Shown here in pieces: positions 58,145 to 64,000 of a stretch of DNA of 64,000 nucleotides; the stretch's first letter is position 1, and every line of letters starts with the position of its first letter. The translations under genes were made by a program, and so were the position numbers. The notes beneath the pieces were generated by a model, which was not told the DNA's origin, ran no database searches, and saw only the letters and a program-made list of their open reading frames with translations. Origin of the DNA: Cyathus striatus (lineage: Eukaryota > Basidiomycota > Agaricomycetes > Agaricales > Nidulariaceae); the NCBI GenBank assembly GCA_025738555.1, contig JAOVFP010000018.1, positions 1,674,001-1,738,000 of the forward strand, read 5' to 3'.

Positions 58145-59720
58145 TTAGCGGGTATACTCAGCGAACAAAAACTCCACCAAACCATCTCTTATACATGAAT
58201 ACCCTGATACTCGACCCCAACAATCCAGCAGAACTCCACAAACCCCCCAAAGCGCGGCTCGTCTCTGCTTCATGTGGATACTCGCCTTCGTAACCCGTAT
58301 ACCCCTGTTGTGCGTAGATATCATTCGATTCGACGCATTGTTACTTTGAGGGTAGTCGAAGGACCACACGTTATTAAACATGACGGGTGTCAGCGGAGCG
58401 GGTGCTAGTACCACCGTCTACATTTGGCATTGGGGTTGGCTCAATAGGTTCGGGAAGGCCGCCAGGCTTGAGCATACATATCGTTCGAAGCCAACACCAA
58501 CACACTGCTACTGTCGGTGGTCGTCGAAGGACCACGCGTCATGGAGCATTACGGGTATAGGTGTCGCCGGTGCCGGTGCGAGGACTGTAGTATGCTGGGA
58601 TTGAGAATGTGGTTGGGATTCGAAGGTTCAAAGGAGCCGGAGTACGTTATACTCCCAGCGCTCTCTAGCTTCTTCCCGTTCCCATGGTTGACCATCCGCC
58701 CAGGATGAGAACTCTCGGAATCAACCAAGCATCGCAGATGTAGAGTTCGTAGGGATAGGAACTGCGAAAGCGGAGAAATAAGATCACCCATCGTTCCGAA
58801 CGGATTTATATCCATCTCCATCAAGTACGGTGGGGGAGCGTCGAAGGTACATGTAGGTGTATGCGTGGACGGCCTGAAGCATTCAGGTATCCGAGATCGA
58901 ACTGCCCCCTTGTTGCTGTCAACAGAGGTGGGTGGTGGTGGACAGGGGAGAGGGGGAGTTTGCCAGTTCTCTGACAGCGCTGGCGGAAGCCGAATTTTTA
59001 GGGGTTGTATGAGGACGAATCCAGTATGCTGGGTGGGCGCCGGAGAAACTGTTGCATAGGATGGAGGAATAGTACAGAAAGCAGCGCAATGTTGCTGTAT
59101 GCACCATGATTGCCTGGAAGAGGCTCACTGGACGGCTGACGCGGGGGAACTCTAGCCTGAGGGTTAGCACGCATCCTCTCAAGATCGAACATAGCAAGCG
59201 CCAGCTCATCCCCCATCTCGCCCTCCAACAAAAGCTGCCCAACATCTTCGCACCTTCCCTCCTCTTCTACCCTAACCCCCGTCCGAATCGGTAGCACGGA
59301 TACACCTTCCCATGTTCGCCTTTTGCAGCTTTAGCGCAACGGCCCCAGATCTTGTTCTGCTCATGGGGAAGCTCCAGCAATATCCTATGGTCTTGGGGAG
59401 CTATGGTTCGTGAAACGAACCCGGAACAGGTTTCTGACGCGCAACGTCGGTTCGGAGCCTGGCAGAGGATGTATCCTTGGCTGCATCTCTTGTCTGAACC
59501 TCGTTGTTGGCATCTTCATTGAAGTGGGAACGAGGAGGGGGGAAAGAGGAAGGAAGAGGGAGAGAGAGGAGAGAGGAGTCGGAGTCGGAGTGGTGTGCGT
59601 AGGTGATTGATGTTGTGGTTGGTGCGAATGGTATTCCTAGTCTGGGTTAATATACGCTGTATATGATAAGAAGAGGAAAACATACCCAGTGTGATGATAT
59701 GTGACATTGCCATCTTGTAT
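58145..59720 (-). pseudogene. HMG-box gene, module copy 5 (broken)
   Basis: The minus strand shows the downstream part best: VEEEGRCEDVGQLLLEGEMG, DELALAMFDLERMRANPQAR, and after a probable intron QQFLRRPPSILDSSSYNP. The HMG box region (59,290-59,480) is strongly degraded. It has fewer recognisable box residues than copies 1, 2 and 4. Its right neighbour is a truncated helical-protein copy at 61,018. Confidence 0.5.
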
Positions 59721-61017
59721 TCCGCATCGTCGTCGTGAGAGAAAGGTGGGAAGCAGGCGCCAAAGGCAATAGGGGATAAGAGGGTGGGAGGAGGGAGGGA
59801 GGCCGTTGCTCGTGCGTCAATTTCTAGACACCCTGGATCGGAGAGAGATGCATAAGCATCCAGAGTGACTGAACCGACGACGGAATGGGGAAGAGAGCTT
59901 CATAAGAACAATGGACACAAAGCTAGACATTTACAGGCGGAGACGAACCATGCGTTGTATTTGTACACGGTTTGGCATAGGGGGTGTTAGAAAGGGTAGT
60001 CACAGTGCCTTCAGAGTACAGTCAAACAAGGGGCCAGATGATCGCCTCAACCCACTACATCCAAGTCGGTCCTCTTCTCCAGAAACAGCCCAAGTAACCT
60101 CTTAACCAGCTTTTCCTCACATTTACCGCCTCCTTCCCTCAACCTTACTGTCCTCGTAGGGCTCGGATTGCATCAGAACACGCCTTCTCTTGACAGAATT
60201 AGTGCAGATTAGTGCATGAGCGTCAACGTGCTATGGCGACGATACTTGATTCCATCTTTTCATCGAGATTTGAATTAGCGAGTTGGTAGCTACGAGGGAG
60301 TACGAAGGAAAGAAATAGTAGGTTAGAGAAGATATGGCACGGGGTTGGATGGAACACTGGTGACAGAGTTGGATGTAGTCTTTGGAGTGTCCCAATCGGG
60401 AGAAGATGGCAAGCGAGACTAAGTTGGATGCAAGTTGGATGGGGTTGGCACAAAGCCCAGAACAAATGCCACGCGGCGCGGTGCCGGATAAGCAACAATT
60501 TGTCAGCAGCTACTGATACAAATGTCAACAAATACACGTTGGATCTGTGGCCCGTTCAAGGCCCGTTATCTGCACACCAACTGCACACTTTCGCCGTAGC
60601 CGCAAAGCTATTGTATTCGTAGTAAGTTACGTTGACTCACTCAAGACTAACTCTCTTATTTCGAACTCCCGAACTTATTTTAAACCAGGAACCTTGCCTC
60701 CGAGTTGCATTCATTTAGGTGCGCATTCGAGAATCCGCCTTTAGCCGGAATTCAGCAGGCTTCAATAGCATAACGGACTATTCCGACTCTGATGAGACTT
60801 CTAGAATAAAACTGGTGCTGTATAAAGACATTACCCAGCTTCCTTTTCAATCTGACGGGCATAGCATTTCGAGTTCTTCTGTATTGCCATGAGGTTTACA
60901 GCATTTGCTTTCTGAGCGTCTATACTCCCAGCCCGCTTCTTCCTACCATTCCTTCTTCACCCCAACGTCTTCATTACCTGTTCATCATTCTTTATCTTTC
61001 AATCCCTTCATTTCACT
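59721..61017. other. Intergenic region of module 5
   Basis: The left 500 bp match 15.2-15.6 kb (ACGGTTTG(A/G)CATAG, CCAGAAACAGCCCAAG). The remainder holds no supported gene. C- and T-rich tracts from 60,925 to 61,015 (CTTCTTCACCCCAACGTCTT) resemble a basidiomycete core promoter before the ATG at 61,018. Confidence 0.38.
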
Positions 61018-61269
61018 ATGCCAAGAGACAAACCAAAGACTACTCGCCTCTTAGAATCTACCCGTACCATCGTCGATCTCATCGCTCAACTCACTAATGT
61101 AGTCCCATCACTTCCTCATCCATTGAGCGCAGTTTCATCAGCCACTGTGAAGATATTTGAGATCTCACAAGAGAATAAGAAAAGAAAAAAATCCAAGCAC
61201 ATCAAAGTTGATTATGGCAATCAACAACTGGATATTACAGTCAAGTCATCGTGCCTTGACACTCCATGA
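61018..61269 (+). pseudogene. HeLo/MLKL-NTD-like helical protein, copy D (truncated, divergent)
   Basis: The frame starts MPRDKPKTTRLLESTRTIVD and continues LIAQLTNVVPSLPHPLSAVS, the same helix 1-2 segment as copies A-C at clear distance (PRDNGK, LTNVIPMVPHSVSAIS in copy A). After KIFEISQ the homology stops near the position of intron 1, and the sequence turns into Lys-rich low complexity and a degenerate repeat array. Exons 2-5 are absent. Confidence 0.5.
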
Positions 61270-62290
61270 CGCAAACACCTTGATTAGCACGTCAACAAAA
61301 GTAGTAAACGATCAAAGCCATGTGTTTAAAGAAGTATCTGAGCCAGCCACCCAAATCGGATCACTCACTAAGTATATCTAACGTTGATAGCGTAGATCAG
61401 GAAAATTTCCTGCACCTCATAACATTTTAGATCGCATGTAACTACTTCAGTACAATTACTTACTCCTTCTTTAATTCAAGTTTGCCTTACCCCACTTTTA
61501 ATTTCTCTCGCGAATTCACTATGATCCTGGTGGGATAGACAGACGTCTTCCCGCTCGCATTTATTTGTCTGAAGATACTGCTAACCGAGTATCTTCTTCC
61601 ATAATAGATAGAAAGCATAAAAAAGAATAGAACATAACGAATACCCCAATGTGCCAATGAACGACTATGTACTGGTCAAGTACATAAATACCGTTAAGTC
61701 ATTGCTCCTTAATATATCTAACAGAAACAGTGTGACTAGTATGCCAATAAAAAGTAAAGCAGTCATAATTTGCAGTATGGTATGAGCCAGCCACTTCATA
61801 GAATCGCTCACTGAGCAACGGGCATATCTAACCTCGATATGTAGGTAATACGAGGGAAAAAAAGAAGAACTGATGCTCCTAGCACGCCAATCAATGACTG
61901 GTTACTGGATAAGTATTACCGCCGAGCCATTGCGCCTTGGTGTATCCAACAGAAACAGTGTGTATAACACGTCAACAAAAGTTGAGAAGTCAAGTGAGCA
62001 TCGCTCAGTAAGTATAGCAAACTCAATAGATAGAAAGCACATAAAAAGGAAAGAAAAAAAACATCGCAGCAGTGCCAGTACTCATTAAATTTAATCAATG
62101 ACAATCGATGGTTGGGTACCGTTAAGTCATTGTACGTTGGCTAACAGAAGCTGCACTCAGAGTATCTAAAACTCGTTACATAGAACTTGAAGTATAATGG
62201 CAACCAACTATTGGATCTTGAAGTACATACAACCGCTAAGTCAATGTGCCTTGACAGCCATTAGCAGAAGCGATATATAAAACTTTAATG
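61220..62290. repeat. Degenerate repeat array replacing the 3' part of copy D
   Basis: Five diverged units begin near 61,220, 61,650, 61,885, 62,085 and 62,199. Each has a TGGNNATTA-like start, CCGTTAAGTCATTG or a variant, and AACAGAAACAGTGTG or a variant; two also have CACGTCAACAAAAGT. GAGCCAGCCACNNCAAT(A/C)GGATCGCTCACT-like blocks lie between some units. No continuous coding frame was found. Confidence 0.45.
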
Positions 62291-62846
62291 AAAAGCAAGC
62301 TTTCAAATCCACACGCATCCAAAAGTACATTCACAAATACATTAAATAGAGCTATGTATCACACATATATCTAAATGCAACACAAACACATCTAACTTTT
62401 CGCATAAAACCAAAACAACTATAACAAGAAACAAAAGAACATACAAAGAGACACGAGTATATGGCTACAATTTAAAAACAAGACAAGACATGAGAAGCTA
62501 AAGCTACAGTTTACGTTCATACATGAAAAAACGAGAACAAGATGAAGTCATAACGCCAAAACAAAACACAAAAAAATGAAAGAGCAAACAAAAAACCTAC
62601 GCATGAACAGAATAATCCTGATACTCCTCCCACAGCCAGCCACCCCAGGAGTGCACCACGAATTCTCAAAAGCCCTACTCGCCTCTTGTCCACCATATTC
62701 CGCCCATCGCACCCCATATACCTCTGTGCATACATATCATTCTCGACCTGCCGCTACGGGTGGTCGTACGACCACGCAAAATCGAACATTACAGCTGTGG
62801 GAGTCACCGGTACCGGAGCAAGGACTTGTTGCTCAGGGGTGGGATA
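62291..62846. other. Spacer-like AT-rich stretch
   Basis: This weakly matches the module spacer (AACAAGAAA...AAAGAACATA near 62,420, then CATACATATCATTCTCGACC near 62,728). No gene is supported. Confidence 0.35.
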
Positions 62847-63790
62847 TCACTGGGACTCGATGGGCTCAGGAGAACTGGAGTATGCTGTACTCCCTGCGCG
62901 TTCCCCCATCTTCCCATTCCCGTGCTCGGACATCCTTCCAGATCCAGGCCAGTGGTTATCTGAATCAACAATTGTTGCACGTATACTAACGTACAAGTTT
63001 GCCAGAGTCGCACTGTACACATCGGGAGAATATGCTTCCATATCTTGCGAAGCCTGGAGCGGGGAAATGGGCTGGGAAAGAGGAACGAGGTTGTTCATTG
63101 TTCCGAACGGATTGATTGAGCGGGGCAGGGGGCGCCATAGGAGTGCAAGTAGGAGGAGGAAGGGGGCTGAAGCGGTTGAGGATGCCGGGGTTGAAGAGGA
63201 ATGTGCCTGCTTCTGGGAGTGGGTCCATTTGGAAGTGTATTCCACTTGCACCCTGCGGGTGAGGGGGGAAAGGGGTAGGGTAAGAGTGGGAGATTGCACA
63301 CATTGGTATGCGGAAGCCGAATGGGTAAGGGTTGTATGCACTGGAATCGAATGCGCTCGAAAGACGTCTGAGGAACTGTTGTGTAGGTTGGAGGAATGGG
63401 CCGGAAGATAAGGCAATTTTTCCACTGAAAAACGCCCGGGTACATTTGAGCCTGGTCACCCATGTAGGATGTCGATGAACCATAGACGCACTCATCCGAT
63501 CAAGCTCAAGATCCAACCCAGCCTGCGCAAGCTCAGTGCTCATCCCTCTTCTTCACCTCCAACAACAACTACGCTACCTCGTCACACCATCGGTGGAGTC
63601 CGCGTGGGCGTGAGGCGAATGGTATTTCTGAGTGTAAGGGTGGGGTGGAGCATCTTCATGCCTTTGCTGGTGATACCGTTTGTTGTCGGAGTGTGAGGGG
63701 CTGTGAGGGGTACAGGAAGAGAGACTGGGGACGAGGGAAGACCGCTGCGGGTCCGTGCGTTTATAGTGACGTGATGGCATAGTTGTCATG
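62847..63790 (-). pseudogene. HMG-box gene, module copy 6 (C-terminal part)
   Basis: The minus strand has a 185-codon open frame. It carries ELAQAGLDLELDRMSASMVH and, after about 50 residues, QQFLRRLSSAFDSSAYNPYP, matching the region downstream of the HMG box in copies 1 and 5. The HMG box itself is not recognisable between 63,570 and 63,790. The neighbouring helical-protein gene, if present, would lie beyond the window. Confidence 0.48.
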
Positions 63791-64000
63791 TTGGGGCTTG
63801 TGGCAAAAAAAAAGTCCCACGTTTCACCACATTGTCATTAGTATGTCATTATCAGTCATCGATTCATCCCCTACTTCGATGGGATCTCTCACTGAACATA
63901 GCTAAACTCGACACGTATAAATCACAGGAAAAAGGATAATAAAGAGTTAACAGCCACCGCCTCCCAGGTATGACAGTCAACAACTTGTCAACAACTGGAG
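63791..64000. other. Right edge, nothing recognised
   Basis: Intergenic sequence. TCATCGATTCATCCCCTACT near 63,857 resembles the CATCGATTCGTCACCCTTCT block of the other modules, so the array probably continues past the window. Confidence 0.35.

Overview
The window looks like a transposon-rich, possibly subtelomeric, accessory region of an agaricomycete (mushroom-forming basidiomycete). The reasons are spliced genes with many introns of about 45-70 bp, a Plavaka transposon whose accessory protein resembles the DUF6698 family, a PIF/Harbinger transposon with a Myb/SANT-like partner, and HMG-box sequences with the NH-SFSKIIG / YRFRRG signature common in these fungi. No rRNA, tRNA or CRISPR locus was seen. 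Family names come from recalled motifs, since no search could be run.

The backbone is a degenerate tandem array of a 4-5 kb module. Each module holds a minus-strand HMG-box gene (always broken here), about 1 kb of intergenic DNA, a plus-strand gene for an alpha-helical protein that resembles the MLKL/HeLo-like N-terminal domains of fungal cell-death and NLR-type proteins, and a repeated spacer. HMG copies lie at about 13.6-15.1, 18.1-19.2, 26.0-27.6, 53.3-54.5, 58.1-59.7 and 62.8-63.8 kb. HeLo-like copies lie at 16.0-17.2 (intact), 20.1-21.1 (intact), 55.4-56.6 (frameshifted) and 61.0 kb (truncated). Spacer copies lie at 0-0.6, 17.2-18.1, 39.7-40.6 and 56.7-58.1 kb.

Transposons are nested into this array. 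From 0.6 to 13.5 kb there is a large nearly intact transposase-like gene, an intact Ulp1-type cysteine protease gene, a 2.4 kb Harbinger element with an intact Myb gene but a truncated transposase, two abutting non-autonomous TIR elements and a possible solo LTR. From 22.7 to 25.9 kb there is a 3.3 kb non-autonomous element with a second element inside it. From 28.4 to 39.1 kb a decayed large transposon gene is split by a 1.1 kb element and by a 3.8 kb palindromic, satellite-armed element. From 40.6 to 53.3 kb there is a complete 12.7 kb Plavaka element with 35-bp TIRs and a TA target duplication. It carries a dead transposase split by a second satellite-armed element, an intact DUF6698-like gene and a third decayed gene.

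Two points stand out. First, two related 3.6-3.8 kb elements have GAGGGGTGT-type ends, 8-bp target duplications and arms built from GTGATCA and TGTGACA repeats. Second, the head-to-head HMG / HeLo-like module array has decaying HMG genes, while two helical-protein copies keep intact reading frames and identical intron positions. From about 22.5 to 53 kb the DNA is strongly depleted in CpG, with TpG/CpA at homologous sites. This is best explained by methylation-driven or RIP-like mutation of transposons.
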